64,000 nucleotides of DNA from Gordoniibacillus kamchatkensis. Lineage in GTDB: Bacteria; Bacillota; Bacilli; Paenibacillales; NBRC-103111. The position numbers were made by a program, and so were the translations under genes. The DNA lies in NCBI RefSeq assembly GCF_000829455.1, contig NZ_JXAK01000017.1:1-64000 (forward strand). Reading direction: 5' to 3'. Positions 44,762 through 53,890 of this stretch are shown in pieces (within the stretch, counting starts at the first letter, position 1; each line of letters starts with the position of its first letter). The notes under the pieces were generated by a model, which saw only the letters and a list, made by a program, of their open reading frames with translations, ran no database searches and was not told where the DNA came from.

Positions 44762-45645
44762 TCACCGCCCCCACTCCAGCATCCGCTTTCGGTATTCGTT
44801 CGGCGAGCAGCGGTTGAACTTGCGGAACATTTTGTAAAAATGCGCCATGTTCGGCATCCCGATCTGTTCGCGACTTGCGCGACGCTGATCGTTTTGGTCA
44901 GCAGCAGCTTTTCCGCTTTTTTGATTTTTTGCCTGTGCACGTATTCCATGAACGACATGCCGAGCGCTTTCTTGAAATATTTAACGAAGTAGTAGTAGCT
45001 GATGTTGGCGGCGCGGCTCGCCTCTTCGACAATGATTTTGCCTTCGAGATTGCGCTCCACGTAGTCGAAGACGGGCTTCAAGCGGATCAAATCGGCGTTC
45101 TCCTTGACGCTCGCCCCGCCGCCCGAACCGCCGCGCAGCAGCGTAAGCAGAATGCGTTTGACCAAAATGCTGACGGCGAGCTCGTAGCCCTCCTGCTTGT
45201 CCGTCCATTCGCGGTAAATGCCGCACACGGCGTCATAGACGATTTGGCGTGCGTCCGGCCGCTCGGCGAGCACATGGTTGAGCCTGCTGAGCGGAGAGCG
45301 GGTTTCGGAGAAGAAGCGGAAATAAGGCATCGTGCTCTGGTCGAGCGCCTGCTCGAGATCGAACTGCAGCACAAGATAGACGAGCTTCTCGCTGGCATAC
45401 GACCGGTCGCGGTGCAGCTGCGACGAGCCGATGAGAGCGACGCCGCCTTGCTCCAGACGAAACAGCTCATCCTCGACATAAACGTCGAGCCGCCCTTCGA
45501 CGATGGCGAGCAGCTCGAGCTCTTTGTGGTAATGCCAACGGGACATATACTCCTGGTCGCGCTGCGCCTCGAAAATTTTTAACGACAAAAAAGGGTTTTC
45601 ATACTGGATATGTTCGTTATAAAATTCGACGAATTCCACGCCCAT
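44762..45645 (-). CDS. AraC-family regulator, frameshifted at about 44870
   Basis: AraC-type transcription factor of about 294 residues once corrected. The N-terminal cupin-like sensing domain reads SRWHYHKELELLAIVEGRLDVYVEDELFRLEQGGVALIG. The C-terminal helix-turn-helix begins KIIVEEASRAANISYYYFVKYFKKALG. After ISVAQVA the frame breaks; one base near 44868-44872 restores QIGMPNMAHFYKMFRKFNRCSPNEYRKRMLEWGR, with a stop at 44762. The uncorrected frame runs on to 44719 without similarity. The start is uncertain between 45657, 45645 and GTG 45639, since CGGAGG overlaps the first codons. It is divergent from the dehydrogenase at 45781 and likely controls it. Confidence 0.8.
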
Positions 45646-45715
45646 CATCCTCCGCATGCCAAAATCGCATATACAAACAACTAGAATGGAAATTTTTTTT
45701 TGCCTCTTCGTGCAC

Positions 45716-45733
45716 TATACTATATTGTAGTAT
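45716..45733 (+). promoter_or_regulatory. -10 element with overlapping palindrome
   Basis: TATACT (45716-45721) is a likely -10 of the dehydrogenase gene. ATACTA-N5-TAGTAT (45717-45733) is a palindrome lying over it, a candidate operator. A T-rich stretch 17 bp upstream stands in for the -35. Confidence 0.4.
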
Positions 45734-45780
45734 GTCGTCCCGTCCCGGGACAAGTTCGATAATCGAGGAGGAACTGTAGC

Positions 45781-46860
45781 ATGTCTCGTACATACCGCAT
45801 TGGTATTATCGGCTGCGGCGGCATCGCCAACGGCAAGCATATGCCGAGCCTGAAAAAGCTGAAAAACGTCCAAATGGTGGCGTTCTGCGACATCGTGGAA
45901 GAGCGGGCGCAGGACGCGTCGGCGAAATACGGCGCGGAAGGCGCGAAAGTGTATACGAACTACCGCGAGCTGCTTACCGACGGCTCCATCGACATCATTC
46001 ACGTCTGCACGCCGAACGATTCGCACGCGGAAATTACGATCGCCGCTTTGGAAGCAGGCAAGCACGTCATGTGCGAGAAGCCGATGGCCAAAACGGCCGC
46101 TGACGCGCAGCGCATGGTCGATGCCGCGAAGCGCACCGGCAAAAAGCTGACCATCGGCTACAACAACCGCTTCCGCCCGGACAGCCAGCATCTGAAAAAG
46201 CTGTGTGAGGACGGCGAGCTCGGCGAAGTGTATTTCGCGAAGGCGCATGCGATTCGCCGCCGCGCGGTGCCGACGTGGGGCGTATTCCTCGACGAAGAGA
46301 AGCAAGGCGGCGGCCCGCTCATCGATATCGGTACGCACGCCCTCGACCTGACGCTGTGGATGATGAACAACTACAAGCCGAAAGTCGTGCTCGGCACGTC
46401 GTACCACAAGCTGTCGCAGCGCGAGAACGCTGCGAACGCCTGGGGCCCGTGGGATCCGGCCAAGTTCACGGTCGAAGATTCGGCGTTCGGCATGATCGTG
46501 ATGGAGAACGGCGCAACGATTGTGCTCGAGTCGAGCTGGGCGCTCAATACGCTCGAAGTCGACGAAGCGAAGTGCACGCTGTGCGGCACCGAGGCGGGAG
46601 CCGACATGAAGGACGGCCTGCGCATCAACGGCGAGAAGCACAGCCGCCTGTACACGACCGACGTCGAGCTGAAAGCCGGCGGCGTCGCGTTCTACGACGG
46701 CGCAACCGAAAGCGCGCCTGATCTCGAAATGCGCCGCTGGATCGAAGCGATCGACGAGAACAAAGATCCGGTCGTTACGCCGGAGCAAGCGTTCGTCGTA
46801 TCGCAAATTCTCGAAGCCGTTTACGAGTCGGCGAAAACCGGCAAAGCGGTATACCTGTAA
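45781..46860 (+). CDS. Gfo/Idh/MocA-family oxidoreductase
   Basis: NAD(P)-dependent dehydrogenase of 359 residues. The N-terminal Rossmann fold reads YRIGIIGCGGIANGKHMPSLKKL. The EKP motif is HVMCEKPMAKTAADAQRMVDAA, and the substrate domain includes GGGPLIDIGTHALDLTLWMM with the catalytic-type Asp and His. Acts on a sugar, inositol or related polyol; the exact substrate cannot be read. GGAGGAAC precedes ATG 45781. It stands alone between a divergent AraC-type regulator and a terminator. It is more regular than the dehydrogenase at 33484, lacking the Cys-rich insert. Confidence 0.92.
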   Translation: MSRTYRIGIIGCGGIANGKHMPSLKKLKNVQMVAFCDIVEERAQDASAKYGAEGAKVYTNYRELLTDGSIDIIHVCTPNDSHAEITIAALEAGKHVMCEKPMAKTAADAQRMVDAAKRTGKKLTIGYNNRFRPDSQHLKKLCEDGELGEVYFAKAHAIRRRAVPTWGVFLDEEKQGGGPLIDIGTHALDLTLWMMNNYKPKVVLGTSYHKLSQRENAANAWGPWDPAKFTVEDSAFGMIVMENGATIVLESSWALNTLEVDEAKCTLCGTEAGADMKDGLRINGEKHSRLYTTDVELKAGGVAFYDGATESAPDLEMRRWIEAIDENKDPVVTPEQAFVVSQILEAVYESAKTGKAVYL

Positions 46861-46869
46861 TAGTACGGC

Positions 46870-46915
46870 AAAACGGCCCGTCTCCGCGAAGCGATCGTGG
46901 GGACGGGCCGTTTTT
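46870..46915 (+). terminator. rho-independent terminator
   Basis: AAAACGGCCCGTC (46870-46882) pairs with GACGGGCCGTTTT (46902-46914) after the dehydrogenase gene. Confidence 0.88.
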
Positions 46916-47148
46916 ACGAAAACGTACAGCAAGCTGACCGTAGCGGAAATTGCGAACGGCGCTGCAGGGTAAGATTTTCAGGATGTTTTGCAGCGGCTGA
47001 GGTAGGACCGCTCCTCCCAGCACACCGCTGCCGGCAACCGCTATATGCCGAAAATTCATCGTCATGCTCCGTTTTCAATTTTCAGCTGCTGTCATCATTC
47101 ATCCTCTTCAACGAAAAATCATGCTCCTTAAAGCTATTCCGGAAAGCT

Positions 47149-47771
47149 TCACAGCCAACCTTTGCTCTGGGCGATGGAGACGGCGTCGATGCGGTTTTGG
47201 CATCAAGCTTCTGCATAATTTCCGAAATGTAGTTGCGCACGGTGCCTTGCGACAAATATAACGTTTGCGCCATTTCGGCGACCGAAAGCCCTTGCGCCAA
47301 ATGGTGCAAAATGTCGCGCTCGCGCTCGGTGAGCGGATTGGCGTCCTCCCACATCGTTAGCGCCAGCTCGGGGCTGATCGCTTTGCCGCCGCCGTATATG
47401 GTGCGCAGCGCCGCCGTCAGCTCGGCCAGCGGCGTGTCTTTGAGCAAATAGCCGCGGACGCCGGCTTTCATGGCGCGCTGGAAATAGCCCGCCCGGGCGA
47501 ACGTCGTGACGATGACGACCCGGCACGCGCTGCCTGACGCCTTCAGCTGCTCCGCCACGTCGAGACAGCTAAGCAGGGGCATCTCGATGTCGAGCACGCA
47601 GATGTCGGGCTGCAGCGTGCGGATGAGCTCCAGCGCCTTCTCGCCGTTGTCCGCTTTGCCGACGACCTCGATGTCGTCCTCCAGCGTAAGTAGCGCCGCC
47701 ATCGCGTCGCGCAGCATGCCCTGATCTTCGGCAATGACGATCTTCATGACATGGTTGCCGTTCGCGCTCAC
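47149..47771 (-). CDS. NarL/DesR-type response regulator, frameshifted near its 3' end
   Basis: Response regulator of about 207 residues after correction. The receiver domain shows IVIAEDQGMLRDAMAALL and the phosphoacceptor in ICVLDIEMPLLS; the LuxR-type helix-turn-helix reads LTERERDILHHLAQGLSVAEMAQTLYLSQGTVRNYISEIMQKLDAK. DesR-like proteins then end in NRIDAVSIAQSKGWL. Here this appears only if a T is added to the run at 47194-47197 (4 instead of 5), giving a stop at 47149. As written the frame runs to 47082. GTG 47771 overlaps the kinase stop, with GGAGGGGGAG upstream. It probably controls the ABC exporter genes of the same operon. Confidence 0.87.
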
Positions 47772-48919
47772 GTCTTCGCTCCCCCTCCTCGCTGACGCAA
47801 TACTTTAGGAATTGAGATTCGGATCAAGGTGCCTCCTGCCGCGCCGGACTCCAGCTCCAGCTTGCCGTCGATAAGCGCGAGCCGATCGCGCATGCCGAGC
47901 AGCCCGCTGCCGGAGCGGCCCGCGCCGCTGTCCTCCGAGGCAATGCCGACGCCGTCGTCGCGCACCCGCAGCTCATACGCCCCGGGGTGTTCAGCCAGCT
48001 CGATCTCGCAGCGCGACGCCCTGCTATGTTTGGCGACGTTGGTCACGCACTCGCGCAGGCACATGCCGACGATATTGCGCACGACCGGCGGCGGACTCGT
48101 TAACGCTTCGCCGCGGCGCATGACGAAGCGAATGCCGGCGGACTGCAGCATGCGCTGCGCATGCGCCAGCTCCTCGTCGATATCGACGGCCTGCATGTCG
48201 GATACGAGCTCGCGCATTTGCTTTAGCGCCGTTCGGGTCGTGCGCTGAATGTCCTGCGCTTCCGTGACGGCAAGCTCCGGATTCTTGAGGATCATCCGCT
48301 CGAGGAGCTCGCTTTTTAACGTGATCAAAGTTAGCGTATGGCCGATCGTATCGTGCAGGTCGCGGGCGATCCGCTGCCGCTCCTCGTTTTTGACGAGGCG
48401 CTCGATCTCTTCATTGGCCGTGGCCAACTGCCGCCTCAAGTCGCGCGAACGGCGCTGGGAGCGGATCATGAACGGAAAAATAAATAGAATGAACATCGTT
48501 GGCAGGAACGTAATCCAGAAATCGTCGCCGCTGGCGATGTAGTGGTGTACCAGCACGGCAGCCGACGCCATCGCCATAATTGCGTTCATAACCAAAATCG
48601 AAGCTCTGGTGCGAAGCATCCCGATGGAGGCAGCGGGGAAAAACTCCATAAACAGGAACGGCGGCGCGTACAAATCCGAAATCGCCGCCACCGCCGCGAT
48701 TTGCAGCAAGATGTATACATACAACTGAGGCCGTTCTATAGACCACAAGCTTTGCCGGTACGCGACCGCCAGAACGATCACGGCGATGTAGCCGAACCAT
48801 GCGCGGAGAAACGGACTGGCGAACAAATAATATACCGGGAGCCCGAGATTCAGCATCCACATCCATGGAAACGGACCGGCCTCTTCGGGAAAAAGCCTCC
48901 AGCCGAGCTTTCGTTTCAT
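47768..48919 (-). CDS. DesK/LiaS-type sensor histidine kinase
   Basis: Membrane sensor kinase of 383 residues. The N-terminal half has four to five hydrophobic segments (MWMLNLGLPVYYLFA, YIAVIVLAVAY, LYVYILLQIAAVAAI, FWITFLPTMFILFIFPFMI), with almost no extracellular domain, as in DesK. HisKA_3 follows with the phosphorylated His in ERQRIARDLHDTIGHTLTLITLK, then the ATPase (CLRECVTNVAKHSRAS, DDGVGI, GSGLLGMRDRL). Such kinases sense membrane state or cell-envelope agents. ATG 48919 immediately follows the TGA of the permease gene, and the regulator gene overlaps its stop. Confidence 0.92.
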   Translation of the reverse strand: MKRKLGWRLFPEEAGPFPWMWMLNLGLPVYYLFASPFLRAWFGYIAVIVLAVAYRQSLWSIERPQLYVYILLQIAAVAAISDLYAPPFLFMEFFPAASIGMLRTRASILVMNAIMAMASAAVLVHHYIASGDDFWITFLPTMFILFIFPFMIRSQRRSRDLRRQLATANEEIERLVKNEERQRIARDLHDTIGHTLTLITLKSELLERMILKNPELAVTEAQDIQRTTRTALKQMRELVSDMQAVDIDEELAHAQRMLQSAGIRFVMRRGEALTSPPPVVRNIVGMCLRECVTNVAKHSRASRCEIELAEHPGAYELRVRDDGVGIASEDSGAGRSGSGLLGMRDRLALIDGKLELESGAAGGTLIRISIPKVLRQRGGGAKT

Positions 48920-49660
48920 TCACACCGCATCCTGTTTTTTGCTGATATACGATGATAGTATCACAAAGCCTAGCAAATAGGCAGCGAGGACTACGGCATC
49001 GCTCCATGCAGGCGTATTGCCGGCGACAACCGCCCAGGTGCCGTGGGCAAAATGGTACGTCGGCATCGCCTGCGCGATCGTTTTCATCGCTTCCGGCATC
49101 GCTTCGGTCGGGAACCATAGGCCGCCCAACATTGCCAGAATGAGCTGGCACATGGTCGCTAGCGTCTGGGTGAGCTCGACGCGTCTGGCCAAACCGATCA
49201 GCGAGCCGAGGGCAAGGAACGCCAGCGAGCCGAACAGCAGCCACACCGCGCAGCCGATCCACGCTCCGGCGCTGAGATGGACGCCCTTGGCCAAATAACC
49301 GACCAGGAACATGATGGCGATAATGCCGGCATTGAGCAGCGACATCGAGACGAGCTTGGAGCCGAAATACGCCGGCTGCGACAAGGGCGTTATGCGCAGC
49401 AGCCGCACCCAGCCTTGCGCCCGCTCCTGCGCCAGCTTGACGCCGAGCGAGTTGATGCTGGAGGCGAGCAGGCCGAAGGCGGTCATCGACATCAAATAAT
49501 ACGATTTCCACGCGGCTCCTCCGACCTCGGTATTGCCGCCGACGGTGCTGGTGAAAATCAGGTAGAACACGACCGGAAACCCGATGGAGAAAAACAGCAC
49601 CCGCTTGTTGCGCAGCGAACGCAGCAGCTCGGCTTTGCATTGTGCGATAAATCCTTTCAA
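48920..49660 (-). CDS. ABC-2 type permease, exporter
   Basis: Integral membrane protein of 246 residues with six hydrophobic segments, in the family of drug and lipid exporters next to DesKR-like systems. The order is LLRSLRNKRVLFFSIGFPVVFYLIF, YYLMSMTAFGLLASSIN, the conserved ERAQGWVRLLRITPLS loop, LLNAGIIAIMFLVGYLA, WLLFGSLAFLALGSLIG, LATMCQLILAMLGGLWFPTEAMPE and a last segment near the C-terminus. TTG 49660 has GGGGGAG upstream and lies just after the corrected stop of the ATPase gene at 49663. Confidence 0.88.
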   Translation of the reverse strand: MKGFIAQCKAELLRSLRNKRVLFFSIGFPVVFYLIFTSTVGGNTEVGGAAWKSYYLMSMTAFGLLASSINSLGVKLAQERAQGWVRLLRITPLSQPAYFGSKLVSMSLLNAGIIAIMFLVGYLAKGVHLSAGAWIGCAVWLLFGSLAFLALGSLIGLARRVELTQTLATMCQLILAMLGGLWFPTEAMPEAMKTIAQAMPTYHFAHGTWAVVAGNTPAWSDAVVLAAYLLGFVILSSYISKKQDAV

Positions 49661-49662
49661 CG

Positions 49663-50570
49663 TTATACTCCCCCTTCCGCAGCTTCAGGTTGGCCGACAA
49701 GCGCTTGAAAAGCGTCTTCCAGTCCTCCTTTGTGCGTTTCAATGTCCGATACGTCCAAATTGGCGCGAATGAGCCCGTAGAGCAGCATGTCGGTGTTCGG
49801 GCCGTACAGCTTCACCCGGCGTCCGCTCCAACGCGCGTCCGTACGCCCGGCAGCGCGAGCAGCGTTTCTTTCGCTACGTCCGCTCCGGCCGTAAACGAAA
49901 CATACTGCAGCCCCGCCGACGTTTTGATTTCATCGAGCGTTCCGTCGGCGACAAGCTGCCCTTTGGCGATAACGGCGACCCGATCGGCGATGCCGTCGGC
50001 TTCCTCCAAATAATGCGTCGTCAGCACGATCGTGCGGTTGCCTCCGGCGAACGAGCGGATCGTTTGCCAGAACAGCTGGCGCGACGTAATGTCCATGCCA
50101 ACTGTCGGCTCGTCGAGGAAAATGACTTCGGGATCGCCGGCGAGCGCAAGCGCGAAGCCGAGCCGCCGCTTCTGGCCGCCGGACAGCGCCGAGGCGAACT
50201 TGCTCCGTTCTTCCGTCAGCCCCGATATCGCAAGCAGCTGCTCGGTGCCGAGCGGCTTCGGGTAGTAGCTGCGGAACAGCTCGATCGTCTCCCCGACCTT
50301 CAAGCCGTCGATGACGCTCACCTCCTGCAGCATCGCCCCGATCCGGGCCCGCACGGCCGCTTCCTGCGGCGATCTGCCGAGCAGGCGCACCGAGCCGCTT
50401 GTCGGCTGCAGCAGGCCCAGCATCATGTTTACGGTTGTCGACTTCCCGGCGTCGTTAGGCCCGAGCAGCGCCACGACGCTGCCTTGCTCCAGACGGAGCG
50501 TAAGGTCGCTTACCGCTGTTTTGTCTTTATACGTTTTGGTTACACGGTCCAGTTCGATGGCGTATTTCAT
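49663..50570 (-). CDS. ABC exporter ATPase, frameshifted at about 49840
   Basis: ATPase subunit of about 302 residues when corrected. Q-loop GAMLQEVSVID, signature ALSGGQKRRLGFALALAG, Walker B EVIFLDEPTVGMD and H-loop VLTTHYLEEAD are normal. Walker A reads GPNDAGKST, with Asp where the family has Gly. The frame ends early at 49812. One added G near 49838-49841 joins LPGVR to DARWSGRRVKLYGPNTDMLLYGLIRANLDVSDIETHKGGLEDAFQALVG and a stop at 49663, a normal C-terminus. GGAGGTAACGG precedes ATG 50570. It forms an exporter with the next permease. Confidence 0.88.
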
Positions 50571-50787
50571 GGTTCCGTTACCTCCCTGTTCCAGCGACGC
50601 TTTTCGCGTCTCACATGGAGTAGCATACAGCGGCGCCGCTGCAGCCGCCAGTTATCGTTGTCATCAATTGAAGATGACAAATATCATACAGGGCAGCTTC
50701 CGAACCGTTTGAAACGAGCCGATTTCGTATACACTGGAAAAGAAATCGGTATTTGCGCGGCAGGGGGAATGCTTTATCATTTACGTC

Positions 50788-51126
50788 ATGCTGGCTGTCA
50801 ATATCGTGTTGCTGGTCGCTGGCCAGATGGTCTGGAAAATCGGCCTGAGCAAAGCGGGCGGTCTCCACCTCGGCAATTGGACGGAGGTGCTCGTATCGCC
50901 GTACATTTGGGCCGGCATCGCCATGTACGGAACGGCCACCGTGTTGTGGCTCGCGGTGTTGTCGCGGCTGCCGCTCAGCGTCGCGTATCCGCTGCAGAGT
51001 GCCGCTTATGTGCTCGGCCTCTTGGCCGCCGCCTGGCTGCTGCGCGAAGTCGTACCGCCGCACCGCTGGCTCGGCGTCGCCGTCATCGCCGCAGGCATCG
51101 CCATGGTGAGCTGGAGAGCTTCCTGA
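50788..51126 (+). CDS. small multidrug resistance (SMR/EmrE-like) protein
   Basis: Small membrane protein of about 112 residues with four hydrophobic segments, in the EamA/SMR group: MLAVNIVLLVAGQMVWKIGL, IWAGIAMYGTATVLWLAVLSRLPLSVAYPLQSAAYVLGLLAAAWLL and WLGVAVIAAGIAMVSWR. It lacks the Glu of EmrE in the first helix, so it may be closer to the ArnE/YvaE-like or sugar-lipid types. The nearest binding site, GGGGGAA at 50763-50769, lies about 19 bases before ATG 50788. It would suit an ATT codon at 50779 (adding IYV) better, so a rare ATT start is possible. Confidence 0.72.
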   Translation: MLAVNIVLLVAGQMVWKIGLSKAGGLHLGNWTEVLVSPYIWAGIAMYGTATVLWLAVLSRLPLSVAYPLQSAAYVLGLLAAAWLLREVVPPHRWLGVAVIAAGIAMVSWRAS

Positions 51127-51132
51127 AAAAGC

Positions 51133-51180
51133 CGAAACGCCGCTGTTGGCTGCGAAGAGCCGGCGGCGTTTCGTTTTTAT
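51133..51180 (+). terminator. rho-independent terminator
   Basis: CGAAACGCCGC (51133-51143) pairs with GCGGCGTTTCG (51163-51173) and T residues follow. It lies between two convergent genes. Confidence 0.8.
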
Positions 51181-51200
51181 TGCAGGGGGTGAATGCATGG

Positions 51201-52567
51201 TTAGCCGATGAGTTCGTCGTCTTCCCGTTCGAAGCCGCGGTAACGGCTTTGGGCTTCCGCCATCCGCTTTTTGATCGGCGGCAGCGCATTGACGATGCGC
51301 ATGCCGGTTCTCATCAGGGCGAGTGCAATTCGCCCAACGTACGGTTTGTACAAAGCGGTGCGGTCGTCCATCTGTTTTCTGGAATCGATCACCGCCGCGA
51401 AACCGTACTTGATCATCTCCGCCTCATACTCGTGCACGGCTGTGAGGAGCGGCTTCTCTCCGCGGCTGCCTCGATCAATCTTCGGCAGAGCAGCTCGGCG
51501 TCCCGCAAGGCAGTATTGGCTCCGACGCCGCGGCCGGGCGTCATCGTGTGGATGGCGTCGCCGATCAGTGTGACATTGCTCGTCTGCCACGGTTCGATCG
51601 GCACGGAGGTGCGGATGTTTACGGTGAACATCGTCGACGGATCGGATTCGGCGACCATGGCGCGGAGATGAGGATGCCAGCCTTTCGTCATGTTCAGAAC
51701 CATTTGTTTCAAAGCTTCCCCGTCCTTGATCTGCAGTGGGTTTGCCGGATAAAGCCGGTGTGAAGTCGAGAATCCCCACATGATATAATCCCGCGTATTG
51801 TCGTAAAGCAGTCCCGGCCAGCGCGCGATCAGCTCCGCATCGTTGCCGCCGATGCCGGACTTGACGCCATTCCGGTCCCACTTGAACTCCATGGCGTGAA
51901 TAATCATGCTGTACGCCTTCGGTGCCATCACCATCGAAATCCCGTGAAAAACTTTGGGCGGGAGCAGCTTTTTGGTTTCTTCGGTAATCGGAAGCTTGCC
52001 GCCGATACTGATTAGCCCTGAATTCTCCAAAGCGGCGTGCGGAAGGTATTGCTTGCGAACAGGGGAATTGGTTCCGTCGGCACCGACCAGCAGGTCGCCG
52101 GTAGCGGACGTGCCGTCCTCGAAGTAGGCGGTCACCTTGCCGTCCGGATGCTGCTCGTAGCGGGTGAACTTTTTGTCGAAGTGGACGATGTCTTCCAGGC
52201 CTGTGAGCAGCACTTGGCGCAGCGTCATGCGGCTGACCGATTTCTCGCTGTTGACCGGGTCCGAGTCGTTGTCCGCTATTTCGAAGCTGAGCACCTCGGA
52301 AAATTGTTCGGTCAGCATATTGAAATATTTCGGCGCTCTGGCGCACGTAGCGACAAAAACGTCGAACAGCTCCGGCGGCAAACATTTGCGCAAGGCGCGG
52401 CTCCCGTCCGGGCTAATGCCGACGCGGTAGCCCTGCAGCCCGCCGGTGCGAGTCCGGTCACGCTCGTAGACGGCGACGGAGATGCCGGCCTTTTTCAAGC
52501 CGTGGGCAAGACAGAGCCCGCCGGTGCCGGCGCCGATAATAATGACGTTAAGCGGTTTGTTCGTCAT
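51201..52567 (-). CDS. FAD-dependent monooxygenase, frameshifted at about 51461
   Basis: Class A flavoprotein monooxygenase (TetX/PHBH-like), about 455 residues after correction. FAD motifs: VIIIGAGTGGLCLAHGLKKAGISVAVYERD at the N-terminus, VGADGTNSPVRKQYLP in the middle, and VTLIGDAIHTMTPGRGVGANTALRDAELL. The frame breaks at RLIEAAA. One added G near 51460-51463 restores GEKPLLTAVHEYEAEMIKYGFAAVIDSRKQM and a stop at 51201; uncorrected it ends at 51413. Such enzymes hydroxylate aromatic compounds or antibiotics. AAGGAG lies before ATG 52567. The promoter carries two 15-bp repeats, so the gene is probably inducible. Confidence 0.85.
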
Positions 52568-52591
52568 AACGCGGTCACTCCTTGATTTTTA

Positions 52592-52629
52592 TAGTTATAA
52601 TAATACTAGTTATAATATTACTATGTCAA
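52592..52629 (-). promoter_or_regulatory. monooxygenase promoter covered by two 15-bp direct repeats
   Basis: On the minus strand TTGACA (52629-52624) and TATTAT (52605-52600) with 18 bp spacing form the promoter. Read on the plus strand, TAGTTATAATAATAC (52592-52606) and TAGTTATAATATTAC (52607-52621) are adjacent near-identical repeats covering the spacer and the -10. Binding there would block transcription; a MarR- or TetR-type repressor is likely. Confidence 0.65.
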
Positions 52630-52637
52630 TGGCAAAA

Positions 52638-52677
52638 AAAATAATCCGCTCCTCCCTGGGAGGCTGCGGATTATTTT
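52638..52677 (-). terminator. terminator after the acetyltransferase gene
   Basis: AAAATAATCCGC (52638-52649) pairs with GCGGATTATTTT (52666-52677), with a CCTCCC/GGGAGG inner stem. It ends transcription coming from 52693 on the minus strand and insulates the monooxygenase promoter. Confidence 0.8.
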
Positions 52678-52692
52678 GCCGCGCGGCATTTC

Positions 52693-53145
52693 TTATAAGT
52701 GTTGGGACAAGCGCACCATGTCCATGACGCGGATGCCGTTCTCATATATTTCCTCGGCATAGTGCCTGATAAAGAAGTCGCGGTCGATTCCTGTCATTCG
52801 GAAGCCGCATTTTTGATAAAGCGCCAGCTGCCCGACGCCCGAGTTCCCGGTGCCGACTTCGATCGTCCGGTAACCGAGCTCTTTGGCGGTTTGCACCGCG
52901 TGCCGGACCAGCTGTTTGCCTATCCCCCGGCCTTGAAGGCGTTCCTCCACCGCTACGTTGACCAATTCGACAGTGCCAGGTCTTGTCGGCAGCAGCACGT
53001 ACACACCGATGACCGAACTATCCGATTCGGCGACATAGCATTGTCCTCTTTGCACGTAGTCCTCGACGAGCTCTCTTGACGGATCAGCCAACAACAGCAG
53101 CACCATAGGTGGCCTTTCGTTCGCATACAGCTTACGTATGTTCAT
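52693..53145 (-). CDS. GNAT-family N-acetyltransferase
   Basis: GNAT-fold acetyltransferase of 150 residues. The core is complete: AESDSSVIGVYVLLPTRPGTVELVNVAVEERLQGRGIGKQLVRHAVQTAKELGYRTIEVGTGNSGVGQLALYQKCGFRMTGIDRDFF, with the CoA-binding signature RLQGRGIGK. This group includes enzymes of unknown substrate often called YjgM- or YvbK-like. An AAGGAGCGAAC-like sequence precedes ATG 53145. It lies 39 bp downstream of the DinB-family gene on the same strand and may share its transcript. Confidence 0.87.
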   Translation of the reverse strand: MNIRKLYANERPPMVLLLLADPSRELVEDYVQRGQCYVAESDSSVIGVYVLLPTRPGTVELVNVAVEERLQGRGIGKQLVRHAVQTAKELGYRTIEVGTGNSGVGQLALYQKCGFRMTGIDRDFFIRHYAEEIYENGIRVMDMVRLSQHL

Positions 53146-53184
53146 GTTCGCTCCTTCGGGTAAGCATTCGGGTAAGCGTTGCCG

Positions 53185-53703
53185 TCACCCGCGCGGCGGG
53201 GAAACGAGCCCTCGCCCGATCAGGTTGGCGGAAACCGGCTGTTTCCCGATTTCGCGCGCCCAGACGGATAGTTGACCGACATGGTGGATTTCGTGGGCAA
53301 TCACATGGCGAAGCACCTCGCCCCAGCTATAAACGACGGGGGTCCCATCCCTTCGGATATCGTGAAAAGGCTGGTTCTCCATACTATGTTGCCAGGAGCC
53401 TACAAAGCTCTCAACTTCCGGCCGAAACGCCGCCTGCAGCTGACGGACGCGCTCCAGGCTCCGGTACTCGTCAAAGCTTTCTTGAAAATCCGGCTTGCCT
53501 TGCAGCGAACGGATCCAGCTCCATTCGACGTCGACGATATGGAACAGCGTATGCAAAATGCCGCCGACTCCGCCCGTCCGGACTCGAAGCAGCTGCTCCT
53601 CCGGCACGTCCTCGCACCACCGGAACCAATCTTCCCTGACCTGCCAGTTGTACTGGAACAACGTTTGCAGAGCGATCCCTCCATACGGTTTTACGAAAAG
53701 CAT
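53185..53703 (-). CDS. DinB-family protein
   Basis: Four-helix-bundle protein of the DinB/YfiT-like superfamily, 172 residues. The metal-binding His triad is visible: HTLFHIVDVEWSWI (first His) and LRHVIAHEIHHVGQLSVWARE (second and third). The N-terminus LFQYNWQVREDWFRWCEDVPEEQL is typical. Such proteins are often bacillithiol or metal-dependent transferases; the specific role is unknown. Initiation at ATG 53703 is plausible, although no strong ribosome binding site is evident, and ATG 53703 may be replaced by a slightly later start. Confidence 0.83.
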   Translation of the reverse strand: MLFVKPYGGIALQTLFQYNWQVREDWFRWCEDVPEEQLLRVRTGGVGGILHTLFHIVDVEWSWIRSLQGKPDFQESFDEYRSLERVRQLQAAFRPEVESFVGSWQHSMENQPFHDIRRDGTPVVYSWGEVLRHVIAHEIHHVGQLSVWAREIGKQPVSANLIGRGLVSPPRG

Positions 53704-53790
53704 AACGGAACGGCCTTACCAGGGACAGATAAAAAATCGATAAAGTCATTGTTTCGGGTTTGCAATACGTTTCCGCCAGACGCTGTCCGC

Positions 53791-53889
53791 CTACAGCTTG
53801 CCGCGCGGCGCCCACCAGAACACGGCGGCGAAAGCGGCCAGCACGGCCAGCGGCGGTGCCCATGTAATAAGGAAATGTTCCATCTGCAT
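53791..53889 (-). CDS. cydS: CydS-like small subunit of cytochrome bd oxidase
   Basis: A 32-residue ORF begins one base after the cydB stop, with AAAGGGTGA as ribosome binding site, and ends at 53791. It encodes a single membrane helix: a short polar N-terminus, FLITWAP, then an Ala/Val/Leu-rich helix ending in FWW and a basic tail (PRGKL). The order and key residues (M-x-FLI-x-(Y/W)-AP near the start, about 33 residues in total) match the CydS subunit known from Geobacillus bd oxidase, where it binds beside the haem-bearing subunit CydA. Too short for usual gene calling. Confidence 0.8.
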   Translation of the reverse strand: MQMEHFLITWAPPLAVLAAFAAVFWWAPRGKL

Positions 53890-53890
53890 G

